A stretch of DNA of 64,000 bases, taken from positions 186,001-250,000 of the forward strand of contig NKYR01000023.1 of assembly GCA_003184365.1 (NCBI GenBank). The letters run 5' to 3'. A program made the position numbers and the translations under genes. This document shows, in pieces, positions 24,941 through 36,549 of the stretch. The notes below the pieces were generated by a model. That model saw only the letters and a list, made by a program, of their open reading frames with translations. It did no database searches and was not told the DNA's origin. Position 1 is the stretch's first letter. Each line of letters opens with the position of its first letter. The stretch comes from Evernia prunastri. Lineage: Eukaryota; Ascomycota; Lecanoromycetes; Lecanorales; Parmeliaceae.

Positions 24941-25800
24941 GTTGTGATGGTGAGTAGGTATATGGGGTCGGGAGGAAATTCGAGGGGGAAAGGATGAAGT
25001 GAGAGGAGCGATTGGACTTACCAGGTTTGAAGATGGTGGTTGGTAATGGCAGGGTGATGTGGAGTACATACACACGTTCACTAGTGCATACGTACATTGA
25101 GACAGGGAGATCGTAATTGCCGAAAGCGTGCGCGTTCGTACTATCGCTGGTCCGATTCGTACCTGGACGAGATAACGAGCTGCTGATTCTTTCCGTCCAT
25201 ACTTTCCGCGCACATTCTCGCTTTCTCCCTTTAGATCGGCTCGTATGAGATGAATCTCTTTTTTCTTTCCTCCACCTCCCCCCCTTCTCTGGCAGAGGAT
25301 GTGACTTCCCAGCACCATCCGCCGGCTTAGAACGAACCGAATAAACCAATCCTGGACGCACGTTACCCTTGACTTACCTACCTACCTACCTGCCCACCTC
25401 CCTTGAGAAACAGTATCGATGTACCATGCACTACCACAAATACTAAAATAGTAGATAAGCCGGAAGCCCAAAGAAGGAAAAACCCTTCAACCAGGGCATA
25501 CCTGTTCTTACTTACCTTACACATCTTGTTGCTAGCCACCATGGACAGCAGTAGCAATCGAACATCTTGCTTTTCATAAAAGGGCCGTGCTAAGTTGCCT
25601 CGATTGTTTCGTGAACACTTTCGCCGCCTCGTGCTGTTCGCTTGACTGGGTCCAAGCATCCCCTGATGCGAATAGCCCCCTGGCTCCAATTGCACCCTGA
25701 CGGCACTACCCCACCGCTCCGATAACCCCCTGCCCCAGACCCTCTGCACCAATGTTCCTCCCCCGAACCCGAATACCGCTGCCCCAAACCTCCAACCTTC
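24941..25800. other. Intergenic, no supported gene
   Basis: Long overlapping minus-strand frames here are GC- or CT-rich chance frames antisense to, or downstream of, the previous gene. No domain is recognised. Confidence 0.4.
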
Positions 25801-25880
25801 CATCTCCATCTCGATCTCCATCTCGATCTCCACCTCCGTCCCCATCTCCCATCTCCATCTTCATCTCCATCTCCATCCCC
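25801..25880. repeat. Imperfect CATCTC/CATCTCGATCTC hexanucleotide repeat
   Basis: About 80 bp of near-perfect hexamer units CATCTC with CGATCTC variants. On the opposite strand it would encode Asp/Gly/Glu/Met-rich low-complexity peptide, which explains the long chance frames around it. It is a simple-sequence tract. Confidence 0.8.
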
Positions 25881-26584
25881 GACGCCCCACTCACAACTTC
25901 CGACTCGCTGCATGGCTGCGTCTGCCCGCTCGCAGCGAAGGGCACAAACTCACCAACGTGAATGTTGGAGGGAGTCTTGTTAGTGAGAAAGTGGAGTCGG
26001 GGGGGGGATGAGGTTGCTTCTGTAAAAAGAGGAAGGGAGGGAGGGTGTGTCCGGGGTGGGACTTCGATTGGGAGGGGTGGGGGGTAGCGGTGTTGGCGGG
26101 TTGCGTTGAATGGGGTTGGTCGGTCGGAGTCGGAGAGTGAGATTGAGGTTTGGAGGGTGGTGCGGTGTGGTGTGGTGTGTTCGGAGAGGGAGGAGTGAGA
26201 AGGGAGGAAGCGGGGGAGTAAGCGAGAGAGAAGGGCGAGAAGACGTCGTGGAGGAGGGAGGTCAGGTTGCCGGTGCGTTGTGGTTGCGGCTGGAGGCATG
26301 TCGGCTTGGAAGACTGTGCACTTGAGCTGGAGGAGAAGATGCTGGTTTTGTCAGAGGGGGGGGGGAGGGGAGGGGAGCGGTGAATGGAGACGTCCTCGAA
26401 CGATCTGCAAATGCAAGAGACATTGCTGTACGGCAGACTATTAGATTGATCTATGATGACCGTTAGCCGGTTCTTTCCACACACATACGCCTCGCTGATC
26501 CGCTCAAATGATGCATGTACGTCCAACCCGAAATATTTACAGCAGCCACCCCGCCCCCTCTCTCATCTTCGGTAGCCCGCCCCG
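25881..26584. other. Intergenic, downstream of the small GTPase
   Basis: G-rich plus strand (C-rich minus) with several long chance frames. No gene is supported. Confidence 0.35.
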
Positions 26585-27615
26585 CTATAAGATGTTGCAC
26601 CCCGCCTCCTTTAAGATACCCTTCTTCTTCTTATTCCGGCCCCCTCTCCGCGGTCTATCCCTCTCGCCTCGGTCCCCCCTCTCCATGTCCCGGATCTGCC
26701 GTGTCGCCTGATCTTTGCGGATTATCTGCCTGCAGAGGTTCACAAATGCTTCGTCCACGTTCCGCCTCGCCCGCGCGGATGCTTCGTAGTAGGGTGCGTT
26801 GTTCCAGGACTGGGCGACTTGGAAGGCGCGGGAGCGGGAGACGGCGCGGTCTTCTTCGAGGTCGGCTTTGTTACCGACGACGACGAGCGGGACGAGGGGA
26901 TCGTCTTTGATGCGGACGATTTGGTCGCGGAGTTCGTGGAGTTCGGTGAGGGAGGTCATGGAGGTTATGCTGAAGACGAGGAGGAAGCCTTGACCGGATT
27001 TCATGTAGAGTTCTCTGTTTGAGGGACCGACGTTAGAGGTGGGGTATAAATGTAGGATGGGCGGGTGGAATGTACCTCATGGCGGCTGCGATTATGTTAG
27101 CTTGAGTAATTGGGGAATGAGGGAAAGGACACCTCACTGAATTGTTCTGTGCCTGCGGTATCTAATCTGCGTAGCGATCAGCATCATGTCTCGAGTTTCC
27201 ATCCGCGCAGCGGGCTGTGTCCCGTACATCTCTAGTATGCATTGTCGCCCCTATCGCACATCAGCATCTTCCCATGAAGCCGAGCTACCAGACTCACGTC
27301 GACCTCAATCTGTTTCCTGTACGAGTCCTCTATGGTAGGATCATAACTCTCTATCCACACATTTTGTACGAATTGTGCTGGGTGAAGCTGTGAGCGGAAT
27401 GCGGGTATAGAGGCGCCAAAGACCGCCGCGTACCGGTGAGACAGCTCTTGCCCACTCCTCCTGTTACAGCATGTTTCAGTCAGGTATCTTGACACATGGG
27501 ACAGTTGTCCTCACCAGCACCCAGGACAACTATGTGATATTCCCTTCAAGGTCGTAGAAGTGTCAGCGACCATTGCAGGCTGGACGTAAAGCGGTAACAC
27601 TTGCCTTTGCGACAT
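26585..27615 (-). CDS. RSR1: Ras-like small GTPase of the RSR1/BUD1 (Krev/Rap1) type
   Basis: Eight exons: 27615-27605, 27543-27515, 27460-27434, 27377-27298, 27250-27228, 27166-27138, 27085-27076 and 27014-26585. They sum to 639 nt, 212 aa, all in frame. The G-motifs are complete: P-loop GAGGVGKS (12-19), switch I DPTIEDSY (Thr37), DTAG (59-62), NKAD (about 118-121) and the ETSA-equivalent EASA. The tail is Lys/Arg-rich and ends in the CAAX box CNIL, so prenylation and membrane attachment are expected. GAGGVGKSCLT matches the yeast Rsr1 P-loop. RSR1 proteins choose the site of polar growth upstream of Cdc42. Six of the eight exons are 29 nt or shorter, one of only 10 nt, and the first intron appears to be GC-AG. 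Confidence 0.93.
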
Positions 27616-30297
27616 GCTGCAGAAGACAGAGGGCCGTTGAAAGTGCCGTAATGCTTCCTACTCAATGGCTCTTTCCCCTGTTGTCGCTATTGCCTTGTGA
27701 GGCTGTCGATGGTGCGAGGCGCCGGGTGTGAAGGTTGGAGTGGATCTGTGCTTGTGGAGGTCTCATCTGGTCGTGGATGTGTGCGGGGAAGTGTGGGGAT
27801 TGGGGGAGAGAGGAGAGGAGAAGTGAAAGTAGAGATTATGGACAGCGGACATGTCCTTGTAGGAAATGGTGGAAATAGCAGGGCATCCAATGGATCTTAT
27901 ATTTTTTGGATTGGATCGCAAGACGCAAAGAGCATATCAAGGACAAGAGTGGTCTAGACGGTAGGTAGCCTCTAGGTAGCCTTCATGGGAAGGTTTAGCG
28001 TAGCGCCTTCCGCTGGGATGCATGCCTAAAGGCTAGCCTAGCCCCCCGGGAAACAGGCTGCCGGGTGTCAGCCTTAATGGGCTCTCCCCCCTCTCCCCCC
28101 AAAAGAATCAAGAATAAAGTAAAAGAATAGGCATTAAAGAAAAGAATAAGAATAAGAAAATAAGAAAAAGATTGAACACCCTCCAACAACCGAGGAGTGT
28201 TACCGATGATCCTTTATTCTGCCTTAGGGATTCAAACACCTCACCACAATCATTCGGATACCCCATACTCTACTCCTTTACCTTCCGTACCAAAAGCGCA
28301 ACTTGTCCCCTTTATTGATTTAGCTACTCTACCATCCTTATCTCCTCAACTTTACCACATCCAAGGCAAGGCTCTCTTTCACCCCGCCTACACACAGCGT
28401 TGTCTGACAGTTGAACCCGTCCGAGCGTCATTATTCCATCATCACCACAGCTGCATATCACAGCTTCGGCGGCACCGACATCCTACACAATAGCTTGAAC
28501 TAATCGATACACAGCCCCCCTCCCCCATCATCCCCTACTTTCTCCGTCTACCGCTAGAATTACGTCTACAGATCTATGGTGAACTCCGACTATTTTAGAT
28601 AGAGCCTATTTCATTGGGTAAACACTCCGCAGAGACGGCAGCCTACCGCTATTCCCCTCGTATTCTCCAGATAAGCCGCCAGGTGAGTCAGCAGGCATGT
28701 GCGGCTCTCCCCACAAGTCATAAACGCCCGTGGAAGATCAACATGATCGCAAGCCCCGACGCGAAGCCTTTTTGACCGGCTATTCTACCTGATGGATTGG
28801 CGAAGGCAGCCTACATTCAATTCCATTTCTGCGTTCCATGCGAACGCAACGGTCTGGCAACACTAGCCTACTTTGCCTTCGATTTCTCCAGTCCTTTTCA
28901 AAGTCAGCAGAAAACGCAACATCCTTCCCACCTGTCCGTCGACTCGGTTGTGGCATTGATGCAATTCGTCGACGGCTCGCGGAAGTACCAATCAAGCGTC
29001 ATTTGGATATCTGCTGGTCTGACTCGGCAGCGGTCGTAGACGAAAAGATCTGCTTTGCATACTTGTTGCAGACTTCCGCTTTCATGTCCATCTCACCTTG
29101 GGAAATACTCGGGTCGGCAGGACGACTCTAGGCAGAAGCTCGCTTCCTGCTTGTAGGCCGTCATTGGTCGCGTCCTAGTACTGATGAGACCTGAGCAGTC
29201 AAGGACGATCTCGGAGGGCGCATGAAAGGATAGTTATTTGCACTTTCCTGCCGGACTGTCCCAAGGCAGTTTCTCGTTGTCGGACAAAGCATGAGCGTAT
29301 CTTCTCCTACGGCTTCATTCAGCCAAGAGGACATCGCTTGAAGCGGAGTAACCGGAGGTTTGAGCCTCTTTAGGAAATGTTTGCGACACAGCAAGCGAGC
29401 AATACAGATTCTTATCACGAATAGATCTTTGCGATCCACACCTCCAGGTCTTGGAAGATGAGATGCATAGTGTTCAAGGCTCGGTTCGGACCCGTCCGGT
29501 GGAAGGCATTTGAGACTGCTGTCCATATGATATATGAGAATCTAAGGGTCTAGGTTCTTGGCTTAGCAAAGGACAGAATCGTCAGTCCCTAGGAATGATA
29601 AGCGAGAAAAACCAAGCTAATCTGAGTGCTCGCGCGGTATGATTCGCTTAGCTAAGGTAGGGGAGCGACTAGAAGATGGAGTACAATTGCTGTTACCCAA
29701 ACAGTGAAGGAGGGTGACGTTGACAGCTGCATCACTGCCCTACAGCAGCCTTGAGTCGCCAGAGGAGCCCTAGCAAGAAACTAGATCCTTGCAAGAACCA
29801 AGATTCTGGGCCAACATCACTCACGTGATGACGCGCTACTGACCGTTAAGGAAGGTGGTGATGTGTCAATAATGCGGGGTCCGAGCAGGCGCACCAGCCG
29901 CAATCCCTCCTTGTTTTGCACCGAAGTTCGTCACATTTCCTTCTCCGCGCATGATTTTGGTCTCAGTACAACCAATGAGAGAATCATCGTTTCTCAGCGA
30001 GATTGATGAGAACCCTCCCATTGAAAAACTTTCAGCAAGTGCCAGCACAGCGTCGCTGTTCGGTATTCATGTTGCTCTCCGTCCTCGGTCCATTGTTAGA
30101 GATACGCTCTCAAATACGCAGTGGACTCGATTTCCAGCAAATCAACATTGAATTGTCGCCATCTTAGCTTTTAGCCGAGCCCCCTTCAGCTATTTGTCTC
30201 GCCTGCTCCGGATTGGTCGACTGCTCAGTCGAGGGATGCACAAGCCACTCATCTCTACCTTAGCGCGCCGGTAGGAAATCAACATCATCGTGACCAG
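27616..30297. other. Long intergenic region, no supported gene
   Basis: About 2.7 kb with no intact gene. An A-rich stretch at 28103-28170 (repeated AAGAAT/AAGAAAA units) is low-complexity. Short coherent frames occur (for example minus 29020-28870 and minus 29526-29161), but none has a domain or a supported start. It is probably decayed intergenic sequence. Confidence 0.35.
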
Positions 30298-31020
30298 TTA
30301 ACCTTTGCCGAAAATATTGGCGTCTTTACAGATGATGTACAGCTTCACCCGTGCTAAGATAGATCTATTCATTTCTTGCTCCCTTCTCAAATTATTGATG
30401 ATGGTGGAGCTGGCTTGCTCTATCACACATTGTGCACCATCAAAAGACAGCCTCGACGAAATTGATGAGACTTTTGCCAAGTGCCGATCATATTGCTTGG
30501 CCCAATCGCTCATTGGTGATGCAGTGGAGATAGGTTTATCTCTGGCCGGAACATTCTGTGGGGCTCCTGCTCTCTTGTCAGTTCTGATTCTTTGAAGCTC
30601 TTCCCTTGCAAAGGTCTAGAATACTAGAGGTCGCATCGGCTATCCTCCAAAGGTAACGACACCATGAAGCGTGAAGGTTTCTCAGGAATTTTCAAGGCAG
30701 CTCACTGGAATCTTGGCAGTCAATTGAATAACCATACCTTGATATTGAGAATGTGTCCGAACGATATCGTCCTTGAAATTGAAAGCGTTTTTCCTGCTTG
30801 AAGGGAATCTCGCAGATTCAGAGCGAACTTGCGAGTCAGCAATCGGGCACTGTGAAAATGTGATACGGCGACCTGCTTGCGTACACGATGCTTAGATTAA
30901 GAAGAGGATGTGCGTATTTCTGAAGCTCGTTCAGCATCTGCGCCACGAGTCGATCGTCGGAGAGGTAGATTAGATGAAGAGGAAGGGAGATTGGCCTGCA
31001 ACTCCTGTAGTAGCAAGCTA
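30298..31020 (-). pseudogene. Possible decayed multi-exon gene of unknown family
   Basis: Reading the minus strand from about 31020 there are three protein-like stretches in different frames. One is about 40 codons (begins ISLPLHLIYLSDDR), one is about 46 codons ending at a GTATGG donor-like site, and the last runs to a stop at 30298 (ends CKDANIFGKG). The gaps are too short for normal introns in places, so the frames do not join cleanly. I recognise no family. It is either a broken gene or one whose splicing I could not solve. Confidence 0.25.
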
Positions 31021-31393
31021 CATGCCTCCCAGATTTAAAAAGGTGTAGACTTATCTAGGATTTTGGAGCCAGAAAAGGCTTACTCCAGTACCGGCGGAGC
31101 CATGTCGCTCAGAACTACCGCGGAGATATCACCATTGATATGATAGCACGCCTTAGACCAATGGGGAAGGTGATGATGTCATCCATCGCGGGTGATGCAA
31201 ATCCTTTCATGTTTAGATGTTGAGATGGATAATGCTACATCATGCATGACCAGCTTACCGAAGTCCAACTGTTCTGTACAATAATCTGATATCCATTGCA
31301 AATATTGGAATACGCCCACACCATCAATCTGCCGACTTCGCACCCATTACCCTCTTCCAAAAGCTGTTCTAGTAAAGAGCTCCACTGGCCATA
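31021..31393. other. Intergenic upstream of the alpha/beta hydrolase
   Basis: No gene seen. It is presumably the promoter region of the 31394 gene; no clear TATA box was found. Confidence 0.35.
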
Positions 31394-32398
31394 ATGCCTA
31401 CCTCAAGCTATGATTCCACAATGGTACAGTACTACGACATATCCTCCTTCACCTTCGTATCTGGTGCCACTCTCCCTATCAAAGTCGCCTACCGCTCGTT
31501 AAATCCGTCTTCTTCCAAAGCCATCTGCATACCTACCTGCTACGGCGGCAAAATCGATACAACCCTCACCTTCACCGAAGACGACGGCGCACTCGCCTCC
31601 CACCACGTCATCATCATAGCAATGCTCGGCAACGGCGAATCCTCCTCTCCATCAAACACCCCTAACTTCCCCAAGACGCTTGATTACCGCGACTGCATCC
31701 ACGCGCAACACCAACTCCTCACAAAACACCTCGGCATAAGCGAACTAGACGCAGTCGTCGGTTTCTCCATGGGCGGCCAGCAAGCATACTACTGGGCCAG
31801 CATGTACCCCTCCTTCGTGAAGAACGCAGTCGTGATCTGCGGCTCCGCTCGCACGAGCGGACACAACTACGCTTTCCTCGAAGGACCCAAGACCGCCCTG
31901 CTCAACAGCGCCGACTACGCCGACGGCGCGTATCGAGCCCACGGCGTGATACCCCTCCGCGGCCTCCGCGCCTTCGGCAGAGCCTACTGCGCCTGGCTGA
32001 CCAGCGGCGCCTGGTTCCGCGAACGGCACTGGGAGACGTCCCTCGGCTTCGGGAGCGTGGAGGAGTACATCGCCAACACGATGGAGAAGTCGTTCGAGGA
32101 CTGGGACGCGGAAGACGTGCTCGTCCTCGCGCGTATGTGGCAGGCGGGCGATGTCGGCGCTACCCGGCCCGATGGCAGTTACGAGCAGACGCTGCGGGGC
32201 ATCGAGGCGAGGGTGCTGGTCATGCCCGGGAGGACGGATCAGTATTTCGCGGTGGCGGATAGCGAGGTCGAGGTTGGCTTGCTGCGGAGGGGGGAGTTGG
32301 CCGTTATCGAGAGTGTCTGGGGCCATGCGGCCGGGGGTGGGATGAGTGAGGTCGATACGAGGTGGATGGATGGGAGGATCAGGGAGTTTCTGGGCTGA
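31394..32398 (+). CDS. Alpha/beta hydrolase of the MetX (homoserine acetyltransferase)-like superfamily
   Basis: An intronless frame of 334 aa from ATG 31394. The nucleophile elbow GFSMGGQQ places Ser125; the acid is probably the Asp of PGRTDQY (about residue 278) and the His lies in WGHAAGG near the end, giving a full triad in the usual order. The FSMGGQQAYYW pattern is that of MetX-like hydrolases, which include homoserine O-acetyltransferases and many fungal secondary-metabolite acyltransferases or hydrolases. The shorter length, compared with true MetX, suggests a hydrolase or acyltransferase of unknown substrate. Codon usage is GC-rich at third positions. Neighbours give no pathway link; it is 15 kb from the PKS cluster. 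Confidence 0.82.
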   Translation: MPTSSYDSTMVQYYDISSFTFVSGATLPIKVAYRSLNPSSSKAICIPTCYGGKIDTTLTFTEDDGALASHHVIIIAMLGNGESSSPSNTPNFPKTLDYRDCIHAQHQLLTKHLGISELDAVVGFSMGGQQAYYWASMYPSFVKNAVVICGSARTSGHNYAFLEGPKTALLNSADYADGAYRAHGVIPLRGLRAFGRAYCAWLTSGAWFRERHWETSLGFGSVEEYIANTMEKSFEDWDAEDVLVLARMWQAGDVGATRPDGSYEQTLRGIEARVLVMPGRTDQYFAVADSEVEVGLLRRGELAVIESVWGHAAGGGMSEVDTRWMDGRIREFLG

Positions 32399-33638
32399 TT
32401 GATGGAGAGTGTGGGGTGGTCCAAGCTTTGCTAATATCTGTATGTATAACCGAGCGGCGCATCCAATCTACCGGTTTGGTACTCTAGCAACACGTTTTCA
32501 CGGAGGTAAATGGTGCTGATTTCCAATAACACACCCCTTGTTGGAGATACGCTCCATTCCAAACTTCATGTCCGGCACGCGCGGAGTCTGGAGGCCCAAC
32601 TTCCATTCCTGGCGGTGCTTGGGTCTCGAGAAAGCCCAGCTACAGCTGCTAGATGCAGTCCCAAGAATCCCAAAATTTCAGACCAAACGCTGAAAAAGTG
32701 CACGACATCGGTACCCTCATCGTTGTTCGCAACACACCCACTCCTGACTCCCAGATACCCGGCCCAGCAGCTCCTTTATTTTCGCTCACACATTCTTCCC
32801 TCTGCTCTTCTGCAGCCAGTCAGCCAGGCGGCCTCGTCACGTAGGCCGATCAATCTTCCGCTGTGTCCGAGCAAGGCGTACACACTAGCCGCCGGGGCGG
32901 TTTCACAGATAAGATGGCGGGTCTTGCTCGCCCCCCAACCTTGGCCATCTTAGCCCTCGTGTTCCGCTTTGGTTCAATGATTTTCGTTTCGTACTGATTG
33001 GTTTTTGTTTTGGGCGGTAGTACATCTACCTTACTCTTCCGGTGCAGTAAGATCTTAGCTAGGGAGAAGCTTGGTGGGAGAAGTATGAGAAGAGGTTACG
33101 GGTTTGAGAATCGGTCTGGTGGCTGTTGGGGTCCAGTGTGGGGGGCTTGTAAGTTAGTTTTATGAACTGGATGAGGTATGGACTGAATAGTGCTGCAGTC
33201 AGAGGTAGGTAAACTAGCTTGATCATTTAGGACGAGCCTGCAATCTTAGACGCGAAATCCTCCAGTACCGAACCCTTGATCCTCTATTTACTATGTGCTT
33301 GTGACGTGGAGGGATACGATACGATATCATGTTCCACGTGTACGCCGTGATAGGAAAACCTCCCCCGCAGTTTAAGTAAAGTTGGGGAACAATTGCCGTG
33401 TGGCGAAACGGCTATTGGAGGGGCTCAATGTTCTTGATCGATGGCAAGAGTGAGTGCTAAATGCCAGCAAGGTTCTCGCGGTGGTCATGCGTGCTTGTCT
33501 TGTTTCGAGGCGTTTACTCCTCAATTCACGCCTTCACCATGAAGATGAATGCCGAATCGGGTGGGGGGCGTGAGTTCAGAGTGTCGATGAACACTTCGAA
33601 TGCCTAGTAGAGATCAGCGCTTTTGTCAAAGGGGTAAA
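32399..33638. other. Intergenic, no supported gene
   Basis: Chance frames only. The plus frame at 32510-32953 has no domain. No repeat or RNA was recognised. Confidence 0.4.
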
Positions 33639-34966
33639 TCAGGACTTCGGGAGATAGCCTACGACACCGTCAGCGATCGCTGATGCTCGTTCTTCCCAAG
33701 GCTTCCTTTCCTCGTCGGACATTCGAAAGTCCGTGAGAAGCCTCGTACGCTCCGTGGCTGGCAGGGGCCCGTCCTGCACCTGTCTATGCCGCCAGCTTCC
33801 GAGGATTTGGAGGTTCTGCCTCACCCGGAGGGTCTCTGGGTCTGAACCTCGGAGAGCGATCCTCGCCTCCATGGCGTCAAGCTCCTTGTTGGCTCCTTCG
33901 TGGGCCGAAACCACTTCCAGCGCTCAAAAGAAGCTGAATGCGGCAGCGTTCTCGGCACCATCCGTGACCATCGACAGTCCGTAGTAAAATTGCGCGTCAC
34001 CGATGTCGGAAAACGTTGGCCGGTAGAGCGATGCTGACGGTTTGGAACCTAGGAAGAGGCTCATGATTTGGCGGGCCGATTGAGAATCTCCGTAGCCCAA
34101 GCAGCAGCGTGCGTGTCTCAAGGCAAGTTTGGTGAACTTCTGTAACATGGGAGTCATCTCCAAAGGAGGAACTCAGCCCACGTTGATCACACGTGGGGTC
34201 AAATAATGTACGTACGTCATGCCATCTTGGCAAGCCTTCATGGCTGGGATGTACCTGCCCTGAGCCATGTATTCATCTACACGAGTCTCGTACCAGGTGA
34301 TCCGCTCCATCGTCTTCTTCTCGGTGGACACCTCGGGCATCGAGAGTTTGTCAAGTGCCTTTTGGTTACTTGCTGCGTCAAGTCCCATCATAGAAAATGG
34401 TGATATCCGGAGATTTCCCCCAGGCAATTGATTATCTCGTCCAGGACATTGGCTTTGACTTTGGCGAAGTCTAGAAAGATCTCATCATCTATTGACTTTC
34501 TGAATGCAGTCAGGATCTGGCAGACCAGAGGTAAGCCATCCAATAGGACTACGAATCTCATTGGGTTCCGTCCTGTGTATCGTGGGTCCAGCCCTCTGTA
34601 TCGTTGGTCCAGCTTACGAACTTGCAGTTCCATACATGGCTTTCTGATAAAAGTTCTCTCAGCGAGACGTATAAGATGATACCGTTGCATCGTGTCTCGT
34701 AACGTCCAAGGGCCCTGAACCAATGTCAAGGGAAAGATGACGTTAAACAAGACCCAATTGTTTTCCTGGTAAAGCACCAGGGAAGCTTCATTGTGGACCA
34801 ACTTGTTAACAAGTAGGACAGCCGGCTTGAGGCCATAACCTTTCCTTTTGAGCTTTACAACGGGATCCGGAACGAGAAGGTGGCGATAAATAATTCGACG
34901 TAGTTCTAGAGGTAGCCCGAGAAAACCGCGGCCGTTGGAGCTTTTCTGCGGTTCTTCATGAGTCAT
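33639..34966 (-). pseudogene. F-box/2EXR-like protein gene, apparently broken
   Basis: From ATG 34966 a frame of about 190 codons begins with an F-box-like element (LGLPLELRRIIYRHLL) of the type found in many fungal proteins and ends at 34388. The protein-like sequence continues in the -1/+2 frame from about 34427, crosses a plausible 73-bp intron (34212-34140) and reads to a TGA at 33926-33924. The same frame then stays open for about 90 more codons to 33639. So one frame change and one in-frame TGA separate three coherent parts. Possible readings are a recent pseudogene, two adjacent genes, or assembly errors. The downstream part is helical and without a known domain. Confidence 0.5.
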
Positions 34967-35835
34967 GTCTATAGAATCAAACACAATTAGTATGATGCAC
35001 ATTTGGCTCGGAGTTATGGTTGGAAAGGATTCTCTCTACTTTCTCATTTAGAAGAGTGTTCACTGCGCTTAGCTCGTAAGAGGATATTCGCGCACCGCGT
35101 GTTGAAAACTGAAAGTCCGAGGCGTTTCTGCAAGATGAGGAAGTAGGGGTAAGAGGCGTGGTGGCGCACCTGCAGTAAGCTGGCTGGAAGTAAGGTGATG
35201 ATGTTGGTCTTGGTAATTGGAGGTAGAAAGTTTGGCAGATGCGACTTTGTGATAAACTGATCTCGGTTGGTGAGATATGTGTGCATCAAAAGTCGGATGT
35301 CACGGGAACAAGCAACACTTACTAGCGCTAAATATTTCACTAAACCTATCCGGCACTGAAAAACAACTTGCACGCGAGACAGAGATGGACAAAGTAGCTT
35401 CCCTGCCTAATCTCATTAAGATGACTTGATAGCCTTTAGTAGAGTCTTTGGCTTCCCTACTGCAATGATCGCACATGCCGCTACACTGTTGAAGCTGACA
35501 ACTATTCACTACCTCAACTGGCCCCCTGGTCCGTGAACACGCAAGGTATAATCTTTTCACACTTTTACTTTTGACCATTCTATTCGGCTCCCACTTCGCA
35601 TATGGCAGCAATTCAGTGCCGCAGTCCAACTGTACTGAGCTTCTTTCTAGGGTGGGATACCGTGACTAGGACTTGGCTCTGGGGATTTCACGAGTGGTAA
35701 GCTCCTCTACTTCTATGCAAGTGAACATTTTGCCTGATCTGGAACATTAGATCTTCACACATTGGCCTACTTGGACATCTTAGCCCTTCTCTGTTGCAAC
35801 GACAGTCTAGGCAACGTAGGCATCGCACTCTCCAA
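34967..35835. other. Intergenic, no supported gene
   Basis: Two minus-strand frames (35373-35044 and 35629-35300) overlap each other in different phases and show no domain. A missing upstream exon of the F-box-like locus cannot be excluded. Confidence 0.35.
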
Positions 35836-36549
35836 ATGTCTCGTCGAAACGCCATGCCTTCAACGACCATCTCCACCATCCCAGAAGAGCTGCGCCAAGA
35901 GATCATAAGCTATCTCAACTACGACGACGCCTGGTCCCTGAAGAAAGCCTCCGCACTATTCTACCGCGTCGTCGAAATCCCAACCATCAAAAGCTTTCTG
36001 GCTTGCCCATACGGACCTTCGCTAGGCATGCTCGAGGAATGGCAAATCATACCGTTGGGCTATGAAGCGTGCTTCTACTGTAGCCGACTGCTGCCAAAGG
36101 AAAGGTTCAGCCGCTTCCAACGCCACCTAACCGCTGGCAGACAGCACGCTCTCGAGTTTGACTACGATACATGGAATCGGGAGAAACACTACTGTCTCGA
36201 GTGCGGCGTTAAACATCACCTCTACCCAGGCGGCAGGAGGATTTACATCGGCTTCGGCGATCCGGGATACAAAGATGAAGCCGTCATACCTTGCGATCAT
36301 TGCGGCAGTCTGGTCGACTACCAAACACCGACTTTCGTGATCTGTCCCAGTTGCCATGGGGTTTCTGGCGCAGACGGACTTAGCTCCCTATCGACCCAGG
36401 GCTCCTCCTCGTCGAACCCACATCTGAAAGTGGCGACCACTAGTGACAAGGAACAGTCCGAAGGAGTCACGGAGCCCGAGAGAAAAGCTTATGAGGATGC
36501 TGAACCGGGGTCTCTGTTGGCTTTGATAGGCGAGCGCCTGATATGCTAA
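35836..36549 (+). CDS. F-box domain protein with cysteine pairs
   Basis: The first ATG in the open frame is 35836, giving 237 aa. An F-box-like segment (IPEELRQEIISYLNYDDAWSLKKAS) lies near residues 15-40; this type recruits substrates to SCF ubiquitin ligases through Skp1. Four CxxC-type pairs follow (CFYC, CLEC, CDHC, CPSC), suggesting one or two structural zinc sites, a combination seen in a lineage-expanded fungal family. The C-terminus is Ser-rich and acidic and probably disordered. Target and pathway are unknown. It is divergent from the broken F-box-like locus on its left but not clearly a copy of it. Confidence 0.7.
   Translation: MSRRNAMPSTTISTIPEELRQEIISYLNYDDAWSLKKASALFYRVVEIPTIKSFLACPYGPSLGMLEEWQIIPLGYEACFYCSRLLPKERFSRFQRHLTAGRQHALEFDYDTWNREKHYCLECGVKHHLYPGGRRIYIGFGDPGYKDEAVIPCDHCGSLVDYQTPTFVICPSCHGVSGADGLSSLSTQGSSSSNPHLKVATTSDKEQSEGVTEPERKAYEDAEPGSLLALIGERLIC

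Noticed and set aside
24672..26526. Several 150-230-codon minus frames rich in Pro, Ser, Gly and Asp
   Set aside because: They arise from low-complexity CT/GA sequence and the hexanucleotide repeat; no domain or consistent splicing.
31745..32326. 193-codon minus-strand frame
   Set aside because: Antisense of the MetX-like hydrolase, whose catalytic triad is complete; the frame is an effect of high third-position GC.
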